Shown here: in pieces, positions 17,029-24,791 of the stretch | Layout of the letters: every line of letters starts with the position of its first letter | How positions within the stretch are numbered: position 1 is the stretch's first letter | From: Anaerobacillus sp. | GTDB lineage: Bacteria; Bacillota; Bacilli; Bacillales; Anaerobacillaceae | Length of the DNA: 25,776 nt | Assembly (NCBI GenBank): GCA_007118195.1 | Contig: SKSA01000018.1 | Coordinates: 1-25,776, forward strand | Direction of reading: 5' to 3' | Notes under the pieces: generated by a model | Database searches by the model: none | What the model saw: only the letters and a program-made list of their open reading frames with translations | Told to the model about the DNA's origin: nothing | Translations under genes and position numbers: made by a program

Positions 17029-17154
17029 TGAATTTCATAATAGCGATTCGGCACCACTAAGAAGAGGTTGTCCCAAAACAAAGTGTAGACACCAATGAAA
17101 GTTCACTTTCACCAACATCTTGATTTGGCTGACTTATTGATATTATGAAATTCA
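17029..17154. repeat. 126-bp palindromic repeat element, copy 2, with embedded module
   Basis: It has the same perfect 12-bp ends as the element at 10852-10970 (TGAATTTCATAA at 17029-17040; TTATGAAATTCA at 17143-17154), and its last 40 bp resemble that copy. Its middle is different: 17069-17119 is the reverse complement of 21670-21717 with one substitution and a 3-bp indel. That segment is the right end of another repeat at 21500-21723. The element is therefore a composite of two families. It lies 16 bp after the mutL stop. Confidence 0.6.
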
Positions 17155-17197
17155 CTCATTTGCCAAGTTTTTATTTTTTGTTTTCTTAAAGGGAAAT

Positions 17198-17226
17198 TTG
17201 CAAGAGGGCACGGAAGGTACTATAAT
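17198..17226 (+). promoter_or_regulatory. Sigma-A promoter of the methyltransferase-miaA-hfq operon
   Basis: TTGCAA (17198-17203) and TATAAT (17221-17226) are separated by 17 bp. This is among the best promoter matches in the window. A small hairpin CGTAGT-TTTTT-ACTACG (17252-17268) sits in the leader directly before the ribosome site. Confidence 0.78.
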
Positions 17227-17281
17227 ACATTAAAGTAAAAGAAATAGAAAACGTAGTTTTTTACTACGATAGAGGAGACAT

Positions 17282-18055
17282 ATGATCGTTACGACTTCAC
17301 TCCGTACGACAAAACAAATTACTGAAAACGCAAAACGAGTCGCTAAAGAGCTTAATATATCGTTTATCCGACGAAATGAGCAGCCAATCCCTCTCATACA
17401 TAATGTGTATAACAGTGATGTTTTAGTTGTAAGTTCTAATCGTTTGTCTATTTATCAAGTTGGCTTTGAAGAACCGATGTTTTTTCATCCCAATTCCGCA
17501 ATGTTTCGAGTAAAACGATTTTTAAGAGGAGAGATTGATCCATTTTTGAAAGCAACAAAATTATCTAATAAAATGTCTATCGTAGATTGTACATTAGGCC
17601 TTGCATCTGATAGTATATTATCAAGCGTAGCAGTTGGGAAAAATGGACATGTGGTAGGAGTCGAAGGGAACCACTTTCTTTCTTATATAGTTAAACAAGG
17701 ATTGTTGAATTGGAAGACTGGTTTAAAAGAAATGGATGAGGCGATGCAGCGTATTAAAGTTGTTGAAATGAGTAACCTTGAGTATCTTCGTAAACAAAAG
17801 GAGAACTCCTTTGATGTTGTCTATTTCGATCCGATGTTTGAGTCTGAAGTAAAAGAATCCGACGGAATCAATAAGATCAGACAGTTCGCTTTTCCTAACA
17901 GTCTCGATGAGGAAACGCTAAAAGAGGCTAGGCGGGTAGCTCGTCAACGCATTGTTTTAAAGGATCATTGGAAAAGTACTCGTTTTGAACGTTTTGGTTT
18001 CGATGTTTTTAAACGTGCCACGTCAAAATTCCATTATGCTGCTATTGAATTATGA
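17282..18055 (+). CDS. Class I SAM-dependent methyltransferase, RsmJ-like
   Basis: Predicted RNA or DNA methyltransferase of the SAM-dependent RsmJ-like family; target unknown. Motif I is IVDCTLGLASDSILSSVAVG (about 99-118), followed by VVGVEGN for the ribose-binding acid. Motif IV is VVYFDPMFE (about 179-187); its DPM resembles the DPMFP of E. coli RsmJ, which methylates 16S rRNA G1516. The N-terminal MIVTTSLRTT and the C-terminal RIVLKDHW are family features. The ATG at 17282 has GAGGAG only four bases upstream, short but the sole reasonable start. It opens an operon with miaA (22-bp gap), suggesting an RNA substrate. Whether it is the functional equivalent of RsmJ cannot be said from the sequence. 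Confidence 0.82.
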   Translation: MIVTTSLRTTKQITENAKRVAKELNISFIRRNEQPIPLIHNVYNSDVLVVSSNRLSIYQVGFEEPMFFHPNSAMFRVKRFLRGEIDPFLKATKLSNKMSIVDCTLGLASDSILSSVAVGKNGHVVGVEGNHFLSYIVKQGLLNWKTGLKEMDEAMQRIKVVEMSNLEYLRKQKENSFDVVYFDPMFESEVKESDGINKIRQFAFPNSLDEETLKEARRVARQRIVLKDHWKSTRFERFGFDVFKRATSKFHYAAIEL

Positions 18056-18077
18056 TTGGATGTAAAAGGAGTATTTC

Positions 18078-19028
18078 ATGAAAGAAAAGCTAGTAGTGAT
18101 TGTCGGACCTACTGCAGTAGGGAAAACAAAATTAGGGGTTGAATTAGCGAAACAATTGAATGGGGAAATCATTAGTGGCGATTCTATGCAAATCTACAAG
18201 GGCATGGATATTGGAACAGCGAAAGTTTCTAAGCGAGAAATGGAAGGGATTAGGCATTATTTAATTGATATTAAAAGTCCTACTGAAAGTTTTTCGGTTG
18301 CTGAATTTCAACATTTAGTCAAACCTTTAGTGACTGAAATAAACGAAAAAGGGAAGCTGCCATTGATCGTTGGTGGTACTGGTTTGTATGTTAATTCAGT
18401 TATTTATGATTATCATTTTCCAGATGTACCAACAGACCTAGAGTATCGTCAAACTTTAGAAGCCTATGTTCAGGAGCACGGAACAATTAAACTTCATGAA
18501 AAATTGAGAAATATTGATCCTATAAGTTATGAAACGATACACCCTAATAACTACCGAAGAGTAATAAGGGCTTTAGAGGTTTATCATGTAACAAAAAAGA
18601 CCATTCATGATTATCAACAAAATCAACCAACAGAGAGTCGGTATGATGTGGTAATGATTGGATTAACGATGGATCGGCAATTACTTTATGACCGCATTAA
18701 CAAGAGAGTTGATATTATGATCGAAGATGGTCTTATCGAGGAAGCTCGAAAGTTGTATGAAAATGGTGTTAAAAATTGCCAATCTGTCCAAGCTATAGGA
18801 TATAAAGAAATTTATGAGTACATAGAAGGTCAGATGTCATTGGAAGAGGCCGTTGATTTACTGAAGCGGAATTCTAGAAGATATGCCAAAAGACAATTAA
18901 CTTGGTTTCGTAATAAGATGGATATTGATTGGTTTGAATTAACGGAAACAAATTTTAACGAAAAGAAACAAGAAATTCAAAAATTTATAGAGGAAAGACT
19001 TAAAAAAAAGCGAAATTATATAGTATAG
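18078..19028 (+). CDS. miaA: tRNA dimethylallyltransferase MiaA
   Basis: Transfers a dimethylallyl group to N6 of A37 in tRNAs that read UNN codons, making the i6A37 that MiaB then methylthiolates. The P-loop GPTAVGKTKLG (9-19), DSMQIYKGMDIGTAK (35-49) with the catalytic Asp, the VGGTGLYVNSVIYDY loop and the C-terminal YAKRQLTWFRN are all present. The length of 316 aa is typical. ATG 18078 follows AAAAGGAG about six bases upstream, and hfq begins 21 bp after the stop, so methyltransferase, miaA and hfq probably form one transcript ending at the terminator at 19280-19315. miaA-hfq linkage is widely conserved in bacteria. Confidence 0.97.
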   Translation: MKEKLVVIVGPTAVGKTKLGVELAKQLNGEIISGDSMQIYKGMDIGTAKVSKREMEGIRHYLIDIKSPTESFSVAEFQHLVKPLVTEINEKGKLPLIVGGTGLYVNSVIYDYHFPDVPTDLEYRQTLEAYVQEHGTIKLHEKLRNIDPISYETIHPNNYRRVIRALEVYHVTKKTIHDYQQNQPTESRYDVVMIGLTMDRQLLYDRINKRVDIMIEDGLIEEARKLYENGVKNCQSVQAIGYKEIYEYIEGQMSLEEAVDLLKRNSRRYAKRQLTWFRNKMDIDWFELTETNFNEKKQEIQKFIEERLKKKRNYIV

Positions 19029-19049
19029 ATATTTGAGGAGGACTGTTCA

Positions 19050-19280
19050 ATGAAGCAACAATCGGTTAACATTCAAGATGTATTTTTAAATCAACTTAGA
19101 AAAGAGAGTATCCCAGTTACCGTTTTCCTATTAAATGGTTTTCAATTAAGAGGCCTAATTAAAGGGTTTGATAATTTCACGGTGATATTAGAAACGGAAG
19201 GCAAGCAACAATTAGTATATAAGCATGCGATTTCAACGTTTTCGCCACAAAAAAATGTTCCGTTAAATCAAGAATCATAA
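19050..19280 (+). CDS. hfq: RNA chaperone Hfq
   Basis: Hexameric Sm-like protein that binds small RNAs and A-rich RNA. The 76 residues comprise the N-terminal helix ([14 protein letters not shown]), the Sm1 motif ([25 protein letters not shown]) and the Sm2 motif YKHAISTF. The C-terminal tail is short, as usual in Firmicutes, where Hfq contributes less to small-RNA regulation than in enterobacteria. The start at 19050 has GAGGAGG nearby (19034-19040). It ends the operon, directly before a terminator shared with the convergent gene downstream. Confidence 0.97.
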   Translation: MKQQSVNIQDVFLNQLRKESIPVTVFLLNGFQLRGLIKGFDNFTVILETEGKQQLVYKHAISTFSPQKNVPLNQES

Positions 19281-19315
19281 AATAAAAAGCTCCCTAACCA
19301 GGGGGCTTTTTATTT
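19280..19315. terminator. Bidirectional terminator between hfq and the convergent recombinase-like gene
   Basis: The 16-bp stem (19280-19295 with 19300-19315, one G-U pair) closes an AACC loop, with T-rich sequence on both strands. The left part of the convergent gene's stop codon lies in the right arm, so one hairpin can serve both genes. Confidence 0.88.
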
Positions 19316-20275
19316 GTTATAAAAACTAAAATACTTTTTTAATGATATATCCGTTATTAATCCTAACATTTGCTGAATCGTTTCGATTGATTTGTGCTTT
19401 TTGATTTCTGTAAAGATGAAAGTATTTCGCAAATGTTGGGCAGAAATTCCTTTTCTCAATCCGCTTCGTTTAACTTCTTTTTGGATCATCCTTTGTACCG
19501 CTATATCGGTAAGTCTTTTAGGTTTGTTTTCATCGTAAACCCACCGATATGTCCCCCTTTGAAAATCAAAAGCAACAAAAAAAGGATCATTTTCATGATA
19601 GCGTGGTCGAACAGGTTCAGGAATTTTTTGATAATAATCGTAAAGAAGCTGTTTATGTTCAAGCGAAAGCGTTATTTTACGTTGTTTTCCTTGTGTAGGG
19701 ATCATTAGGCAATTTGTTTCGAAGTGTATATTCGTCATCTCAATTTTCGTTAATTCTTGGAGAGTTAAACCGTATTTTAAAAATAAAGTAAAAATTGCTT
19801 CGTTTCTGCTCATAATTAAATGCCGTGTTTTTACCTGTTTTTCAGAAAGCCCCTCTAAAGAGCGAAGGGTGGAAAAAAGTTGTTCAATTTCTTTGTTATT
19901 TATAAAATCGCTTTCAGTTAGAGAAAGTTCATCAATTTCAATTTGATGAATCTTTACAATTGGGTTTTTGGATAACCCTTGGTTGTCATAATATTTATAA
20001 AGCTGATTTAAAACCGTTAGAATCCGTTTTGTTGTTCGTGGTTGATATTTTCTTGAATTAGTTAATATATAAAGGTATTGTTCAATGTCAGTTGGGGTTA
20101 ATTGTGACCATGTAGAAAAAGAGTTACTTTTTTTTTCGATATGAAGCCATAGAAAAAAATCTTCAAGGTCGTAGATATATCTTTTAATCGTCGAAGGTTT
20201 CCGTTTCTTTTTAACTAAAGTAAATAAATAGTCTTGAACAAAACATGGCAACGCTGTTTTTTGAACAATTTCCAC
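19310..20275 (-). CDS. Tyrosine-recombinase-family protein with degenerate active site
   Basis: A 321-residue protein with the two-domain build of tyrosine recombinases: an N-terminal SAM-like core-binding domain (about 5-115, VQDYLFTLVKKKRKPSTIKRYIYDLEDFF) and a C-terminal catalytic fold. Aligned by eye with XerD, the Lys (Lys197), second Arg (Arg283, QHLRN) and nucleophile Tyr (Tyr315) are kept. The first Arg is Thr171 (GLTLQEL for GLRxxEL), the HxxR His is Gln280 and the late His/Trp is Leu306 (MLGLITD for LLGH). Strand cleavage is therefore doubtful. I prefer GTG 20275 as start because GGAG lies eight bases upstream; ATG 20293 has no ribosome site. It is convergent with hfq and divergent from spoVK. 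No att-like repeats flank it, so it appears resident in the chromosome. Confidence 0.75.
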   Translation of the reverse strand: MEIVQKTALPCFVQDYLFTLVKKKRKPSTIKRYIYDLEDFFLWLHIEKKSNSFSTWSQLTPTDIEQYLYILTNSRKYQPRTTKRILTVLNQLYKYYDNQGLSKNPIVKIHQIEIDELSLTESDFINNKEIEQLFSTLRSLEGLSEKQVKTRHLIMSRNEAIFTLFLKYGLTLQELTKIEMTNIHFETNCLMIPTQGKQRKITLSLEHKQLLYDYYQKIPEPVRPRYHENDPFFVAFDFQRGTYRWVYDENKPKRLTDIAVQRMIQKEVKRSGLRKGISAQHLRNTFIFTEIKKHKSIETIQQMLGLITDISLKKYFSFYNK

Positions 20276-20328
20276 CAAAATCACTCCCAACATATTTTGA
20301 TTGAACAGAGGCTTGTTTCCTTAATGCT

Positions 20329-20337
20329 ATATTACCA
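20329..20337 (-). promoter_or_regulatory. Candidate extended -10 promoter for the minus-strand gene
   Basis: On the minus strand TGGTAATAT resembles the extended -10 TGnTATAAT, about 54 bp before the preferred start. The -35 region is poor. Confidence 0.3.
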
Positions 20338-20436
20338 GATTTTTTGGGATGGTAAGAGAATAAATTTGCGTTAGTGTCTAAGGTATTTTTGGCTTTAGGC
20401 ATTTGTCACACTTTTTTTATCTGCAGAGTATACTGT

Positions 20437-20463
20437 TCATAAATGACGGTTTAAATTTACACT
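20437..20463 (+). promoter_or_regulatory. Candidate sigma-E promoter of spoVK
   Basis: TCATAAA (20437-20443) matches the sigma-E -35 (KMATAWW), and TTTACACT (20456-20463) agrees with six of eight positions of CATACAMT. The 12-bp spacing is a little short. spoVK is a mother-cell gene in B. subtilis, which supports but does not prove the assignment. Confidence 0.35.
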
Positions 20464-20504
20464 CATAGCTATTAATTAACTATGTAATAGGGTGGTGAAA
20501 ACAT

Positions 20505-21455
20505 TTGGATAAACCCTTGTCACTAAAATCACGAGGTCAAATAAATATAGTTTTAAATCATAAAGAGCTAAGAAAGAACTCGGAGACCTCAGTTCACTTT
20601 ACTGAAGCAGAACGGGAAAAGCATTATATTCTCGAAAAAATTGAAAAGGAATTAGAAGAGTTAGTCGGATTAAAAGAAATGAAGCGGTTTATAAAAGAGA
20701 TTTATGCATGGCTTTATATTAATAAATGCCGTAAAGAACAAGGACTAAAAGTAGGTAACCAAGTGTTGCATATGATCTTTAAAGGGAACCCAGGTACAGG
20801 TAAGACAACGGTTGCAAGACTGTTAGCCAAACTTTTTAAAGAAATGGAAGTGCTCTCAAAAGGCCATTTATTAGAAGTAGAAAGGGCTGACTTAGTAGGA
20901 GAATATATCGGGCATACCGCACAAAAAACACGGGATTTAGTTAAAAAAGCGATGGGAGGTATACTGTTCATTGATGAAGCGTATTCTCTTGCTAGAGGTG
21001 GTGAAAAGGATTTTGGAAAAGAAGCCATCGATACGCTAGTGAAGGCGATGGAAGATCAACAGCATGACTTTGTCCTTATTCTAGCAGGGTATTCCCGTGA
21101 GATGGAAAATTTCTTATCCTTAAATCCAGGCTTACCGTCCCGCTTTCCGATTACGATGAATTTTCCGGATTATTCAAACGATGAGTTAATGGAAATTGCA
21201 AAAAAGATGCTTAAGGAAAGAGAATATGAAATGTCTAAGGAAGCTGAGTGGAAGCTTCGCGATTATATACAAAATTTACGGGTTGAACGTAGTTTCAACT
21301 TTAGTAATGGTAGACTTATACGAAATTTAATCGAAAAGGCGGTTAGAGCGCAAGCGGTGAGGTTGCTCTATAGCGGTAAATACGACCGGAAAAATTTGCT
21401 AACATTATCAAAAGAAGATTTTAAACTTGAAAAAAAATCGAAGGAGAGTTTATAA
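20505..21455 (+). CDS. spoVK: Stage V sporulation protein K, AAA+ ATPase
   Basis: CbbX/CfxQ-type AAA+ ATPase needed for spore maturation at stage V in the mother cell; its substrate is not established. In the 316 residues, Walker A is GNPGTGKT (94-101), Walker B is ILFIDEAYS (153-161), the pore/second region is GEYIGHTAQKT, and sensor and arginine-finger segments are AGYSREM and NPGLPSRFP. The N-terminal GQINIVLN matches other SpoVK proteins. The start is a TTG at 20505, the only start codon giving the full N-terminus; AGGGTGGTG ends seven bases before it. A structured repeat follows in place of a simple terminator. Divergent from the recombinase-like gene. Confidence 0.95.
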   Translation: MDKPLSLKSRGQINIVLNHKELRKNSETSVHFTEAEREKHYILEKIEKELEELVGLKEMKRFIKEIYAWLYINKCRKEQGLKVGNQVLHMIFKGNPGTGKTTVARLLAKLFKEMEVLSKGHLLEVERADLVGEYIGHTAQKTRDLVKKAMGGILFIDEAYSLARGGEKDFGKEAIDTLVKAMEDQQHDFVLILAGYSREMENFLSLNPGLPSRFPITMNFPDYSNDELMEIAKKMLKEREYEMSKEAEWKLRDYIQNLRVERSFNFSNGRLIRNLIEKAVRAQAVRLLYSGKYDRKNLLTLSKEDFKLEKKSKESL

Positions 21456-21499
21456 AAGTGACTTCTCACGAGTGTGCACTATTCGGACAAATTATATGA

Positions 21500-21723
21500 G
21501 GGGGTGTCCCAAAAAGTGTCTGACACCACGCGTTAGGTACCAAAATATAGACGTATAGACTTATTATCCGTCTATATTTTGGTACTTAACGGTGTCTACC
21601 CTGTAAATAAGTTGCTACGGGAAAGTTCTCTTTGTTTATTCGAGTATTTCTTAGCAACTTATTTTCTTTGATGTTGGTGAACGTGAACTTTCATTGGTGA
21701 CACTTTGTTTTGGGACAGTCCCT
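21500..21723. repeat. 224-bp structured repeat element after spoVK
   Basis: The terminal inverted repeats GGGTGTCCCAAAAAGTGTC (left) and GACACTTTGTTTTGGGACA (right, 21699-21717) pair with small gaps. Two internal hairpins follow: a 22-bp stem with one mismatch (21533-21554 with 21570-21591) and a 13-bp stem (about 21605-21617 with 21652-21664). The whole could fold as a three-branched structure. The right-end module 21670-21717 occurs inverted at 17069-17119. A T run (21724-21729) follows, so transcripts of spoVK may end here. No reading frame is apparent. It resembles MITE-like repeats frequent in Bacillaceae. Confidence 0.65.
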
Positions 21724-21859
21724 TTTTTCATATCTGGAAAATAAAAATACTTTGATTAATAAGGGGAAGCTTGCGCTTTTTAACATGAAAAGATTATAGT
21801 AAGTATTGGATATGATTATAATGGTAAGTAAAAGCAGTGATGGAAAAGGTTGTGAAGCT

Positions 21860-23122
21860 TTGGGAGAAATAAGAAATCTTGAAGAAAAAGTATTGTTAGT
21901 AGGTTGTAAATTGACGGATACAGATGAAGATCGTTTTATCTACTCAATGGAAGAGTTAGCGGAATTAACAAAAACTGCTGGTGGTAAAGTGATCAACACC
22001 ACTGTCCAAAATAGACATAGCTTTGATCGTACCACTTATATAGGGAAAGGAAAACTAGAAGAAATGGTGCCCCTCATTGAAGAGCAAGGTATTGATGTGG
22101 TCATTTTTAACGACGAATTAACGAGTAGTCAAGTGAAAAATCTGTCTGCAAAAGTTGATGCAAGGATTATTGATCGCACTCAATTGATCCTCGATATTTT
22201 TTCGAAACGGGCAAAATCAAGAGAAGGTAAACTTCAAGTTGAGTTAGCGCAACTAAATTATTTATTACCGCGACTAGCTGGGCAAGGACATTCTCTTTCA
22301 AGACTTGGTGGAGGAATTGGGACGAGAGGTCCTGGGGAAACGCAGCTTGAAACAGACCGGCGACATATACGCAGGCGGATGGATGAAATAAAAGAGCAGT
22401 TAAAGGCGATCGTTAAGCACCGCGCTTTATATCGCCAACGAAGAAAGGAAAATAGGACGCTGCAAATCGCGCTAGTTGGTTATACGAATGCTGGAAAGTC
22501 AACGATCCATAACCGTTTAACAGTAGCCGATGCACTTGAAGAAGATTTGCTATTTGCAACATTAGACCCACTAACAAGAAGATTGAAACTTCCTAGTGGC
22601 TTTCAAGCGTTATTAACAGATACGGTAGGGTTTATTCAAGACCTTCCAACAACACTTGTAGCAGCGTTTCGTTCCACTCTTGAAGAAGTTTGTGAAGCGG
22701 ATTTTTTGATCCATGTGGTCGATGCTTCTAATAACGATTATTACAACCACGAAGATACGGTGATGGAACTTTTAGATCAGTTAAATGTTAAAGATGTTCC
22801 GATGCTAACGGTTTATAATAAAAGAGACAAAATGACGAATCATTTCATACCTTCTGAAGGAAAAAAATCAATGTTGATTTCTGCCCTTCAAGATGAAGAT
22901 TTAAAAAAATTGGTCGTGAAAATTGAAGAAGAACTAAAAGCGACACTTGAATACGTTATCGTGAAAATTCCTGCAAATAATGGAAAGTTACTATCAAAAT
23001 GTCAAGCTGGGGCGATTGTTGAGGAGGAGATTTGGGTAGAAAAAGAAGAATGCTATATATTGAAAGTCTATGTTTCACCAACTTCTTCACTATATAAGCA
23101 GTTGCATCAATATAAAGTTTAA
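21860..23122 (+). CDS. hflX: Ribosome-associated GTPase HflX
   Basis: Translational GTPase that binds the ribosomal E-site region and splits stalled or heat-damaged 70S ribosomes. It has an N-terminal HflX domain, the glycine-rich linker [20 protein letters not shown] (149-168), P-loop GYTNAGKST (207-215), DTVGF (254-258) and NKRD (320-323), then a short C-terminal domain. The start is uncertain. Family similarity begins at EEKVLLVGC, just after TTG 21860, which has AAAAGG about 10 bases upstream and gives 420 aa. In-frame TTG 21806 and ATGs 21812 and 21821 would add up to 18 residues but have no clear ribosome site and overlap a TATAAT (21817-21822) that may be the promoter. Next to ynbB as in B. 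subtilis (ynbA-ynbB). Confidence 0.93.
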   Translation: MGEIRNLEEKVLLVGCKLTDTDEDRFIYSMEELAELTKTAGGKVINTTVQNRHSFDRTTYIGKGKLEEMVPLIEEQGIDVVIFNDELTSSQVKNLSAKVDARIIDRTQLILDIFSKRAKSREGKLQVELAQLNYLLPRLAGQGHSLSRLGGGIGTRGPGETQLETDRRHIRRRMDEIKEQLKAIVKHRALYRQRRKENRTLQIALVGYTNAGKSTIHNRLTVADALEEDLLFATLDPLTRRLKLPSGFQALLTDTVGFIQDLPTTLVAAFRSTLEEVCEADFLIHVVDASNNDYYNHEDTVMELLDQLNVKDVPMLTVYNKRDKMTNHFIPSEGKKSMLISALQDEDLKKLVVKIEEELKATLEYVIVKIPANNGKLLSKCQAGAIVEEEIWVEKEECYILKVYVSPTSSLYKQLHQYKV

Positions 23123-23133
23123 AAGGAGTAAAT

Positions 23134-24399
23134 ATGTACGAGAATTTTTCAAACGGTCAAAAATTAAAACAATATGTTCAACAAGTAGAAGGAAAAATTA
23201 AGGATATACATAAACAAATTGAAGAAACAATCGAAACTAATCAATTAAAAATTTTACAAGCTTATCGACAACACCAGGTAGCTGATTTTCATTTTACCCC
23301 ATCCACCGGTTATGGTTATGATGATGTTGGTAGAGATACGCTAGAAGCTATTTATGCTCAAGTATTTGGTGGGGAAGCGGCAATTGTTCGCCCGCAAATT
23401 ATTTCGGGCACTCATGCGATAGCGACTTGCTTATTTGGAGTTTTACGCCCTGATGATGAACTTCTTTATATTACAGGTCAACCGTATGATACGTTAGAAG
23501 AGGTTGTCGGTATAAGAGGAAACGGTAACGGTTCGCTTAAAGAGTTTAGTATTTCTTACGATTGTGTTGATCTTACAACAAAAGGAGAAATAGACTATGA
23601 AGAAGTGGCTCGGAAAATAAAACCTAATACAAAAGTCATTGGAATACAGCGCTCAAAAGGATATGCGAATCGTCCATCTTTTACGATAAGTCAAATTGAA
23701 GAAATGATTGCGTTTGTAAAAGAAATAAAAAGTGATGTGATCGTCTTTGTTGATAATTGCTACGGTGAATTTGTCGAGACATTAGAGCCGTGTCATGTCG
23801 GAGCGGATCTAATAGCTGGTTCACTCATTAAAAATCCAGGTGGAGGAATTGTTAAAACCGGGGGATATATAGTGGGGAAAGAACATTTTGTTGATTTAGC
23901 ATCTTACCGGTTGGCAGCGCCAGGAATTGGAAAAGAGGGCGGAGCATCATTATATAGTTTACAGGAAATGTACCAAGGTTTCTTTTTAGCACCCCATATC
24001 GTTGGACAAGCATTAAAAGGAGCGATTTTTACGGCAGCATTTCTTGAGGAACTTAGTTTTACAACAGACCCGAAATGGGACGCAAAAAGAACGGATCTAA
24101 TTCAATCTGTACAGTTTAATGATGAAAAAACAATGGTCGCTTTTTGCCAAGGGATACAACTAGCCTCACCTATAAATGCCCACGTTACTCCGTACCCTAG
24201 CTCGATGCCAGGTTATGAAGACGATGTGATTATGGCTGCGGGTACATTTATACAAGGAGCGAGTATTGAGCTTACGGCAGATGGTCCGATTCGCTCACCT
24301 TATACAGCCTATGTTCAAGGAGGCCTAACCTACAGTCATGTAAAAATAGGAATCATAACTGCAGTTGATCATTTAATGAAAAATGGTTTACTAGAGTGA
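23134..24399 (+). CDS. ynbB: PLP-dependent YnbB, methionine gamma-lyase / aluminium resistance family
   Basis: Fold-type I pyridoxal-phosphate enzyme of the Met_gamma_lyase (aluminium resistance protein) family; the true reaction is unknown in Bacillus. At 421 aa it has normal length. PLP-binding features are SGTHAIATCLFG (91-102), VDNCYGEF with Asp207, and GSLIKNPGGG with the likely Schiff-base Lys233. TPSTGYGYDDVGRDTLE near residue 56 and the C-terminal GGLTYSHVKIGI are family signatures. ATG 23134 has AAAGGAG (23122-23128), which overlaps the hflX stop codon, so the two genes are co-transcribed and probably coupled. A hairpin terminator follows. Position upstream of glnR is conserved, but nothing links it to nitrogen control beyond location. 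Confidence 0.93.
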   Translation: MYENFSNGQKLKQYVQQVEGKIKDIHKQIEETIETNQLKILQAYRQHQVADFHFTPSTGYGYDDVGRDTLEAIYAQVFGGEAAIVRPQIISGTHAIATCLFGVLRPDDELLYITGQPYDTLEEVVGIRGNGNGSLKEFSISYDCVDLTTKGEIDYEEVARKIKPNTKVIGIQRSKGYANRPSFTISQIEEMIAFVKEIKSDVIVFVDNCYGEFVETLEPCHVGADLIAGSLIKNPGGGIVKTGGYIVGKEHFVDLASYRLAAPGIGKEGGASLYSLQEMYQGFFLAPHIVGQALKGAIFTAAFLEELSFTTDPKWDAKRTDLIQSVQFNDEKTMVAFCQGIQLASPINAHVTPYPSSMPGYEDDVIMAAGTFIQGASIELTADGPIRSPYTAYVQGGLTYSHVKIGIITAVDHLMKNGLLE

Positions 24400-24431
24400 A
24401 TTTTATTGACTAAAATGATAAATATTTAAAG

Positions 24432-24475
24432 ATCAGCCTTTTCGATATGTATTCCTTGTTGAAGAGGCTGATTTT
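24432..24475 (+). terminator. Probable terminator of hflX-ynbB
   Basis: The 12-bp stem ATCAGCCTTTTC (24432-24443) pairs with GAAGAGGCTGAT (24461-24472), with one G-U pair, around a 17-nt loop. The U-tract is short (four to five T). Confidence 0.6.
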
Positions 24476-24487
24476 AGTATGTAAAAG

Positions 24488-24518
24488 AGTTGGCAGTTGG
24501 TTAGTTGGAAAGTTGGAA
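24488..24518. repeat. Short tandem repeat AGTTGGnn
   Basis: Four head-to-tail units of 7, 8, 8 and 8 bp share the core AGTTGG. They lie directly before the palindrome at 24526-24595. Confidence 0.6.
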
Positions 24519-24525
24519 AGGAAAA

Positions 24526-24595
24526 CGTCCGTCTTTTTCATGGTTGATGGTGACGGAATGCCGTCATGAGCGACTTGGATGAAAAAAAGAGGACG
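24526..24595. repeat. Nested palindrome upstream of glnR
   Basis: The outer arms CGTCCGTCTTTTTCAT (24526-24541) and ATGAAAAAAAGAGGACG (24579-24595) are near-perfect complements. At the centre TGACGG (24551-24556) pairs with CCGTCA (24561-24566). It is non-coding and is probably another dispersed repeat, together with the adjacent AGTTGG tandem units. Confidence 0.55.
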
Positions 24596-24686
24596 AATTT
24601 TCTGAACAAGCTTCTAAAATTCGCTAGACTACAGTTAAAATTTAAAAAGATAGCATAATTACAAGGATTGTTAGTGATAATAACTA

Positions 24687-24703
24687 TGTCAGATAATCTA
24701 ACA
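24687..24703 (+). promoter_or_regulatory. GlnR/TnrA operator 1
   Basis: TGTCAGATAATCTAACA fits the GlnR/TnrA consensus TGTNA-N7-TNACA exactly. It lies in a larger inverted repeat (AACTATGT at 24682-24689 with ACATAGTT at 24701-24708) followed by T residues. Confidence 0.85.
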
Positions 24704-24712
24704 TAGTTTTTG

Positions 24713-24729
24713 TGTTAACTAAGCTAACA
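24713..24729 (+). promoter_or_regulatory. GlnR/TnrA operator 2
   Basis: TGTTAACTAAGCTAACA is a second exact consensus match, 26 bp from the first and ending 4 bp before the -35 box. This two-site arrangement is that of the B. subtilis glnRA promoter. Confidence 0.88.
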
Positions 24730-24733
24730 TCTG

Positions 24734-24762
24734 TTGACACCTTTAGTAACATCGTGTAATCT
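24734..24762 (+). promoter_or_regulatory. Sigma-A promoter of glnRA
   Basis: A perfect -35 TTGACA (24734-24739) and TAATCT (24757-24762) are 17 bp apart, 29 bp before the glnR start. Operator 2 abuts the -35. Confidence 0.85.
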
Positions 24763-24791
24763 TGTAATAACAAATCAGAGGGGGGAAGTAA

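Noticed and set aside
19394..19708. A 104-codon plus-strand frame opposite the recombinase-like gene
   Set aside because: No similarity or ribosome site, rich in Phe/Ile/Lys as expected for the complement of an AT-rich gene; the minus-strand protein aligns along its full length with recombinases.
19310..20293. Recombinase-like gene as evidence for an integrated phage or genomic island
   Set aside because: No attachment-site repeats, tRNA, phage genes or abrupt base composition change are visible; flanking genes keep the ordinary Bacillus order.
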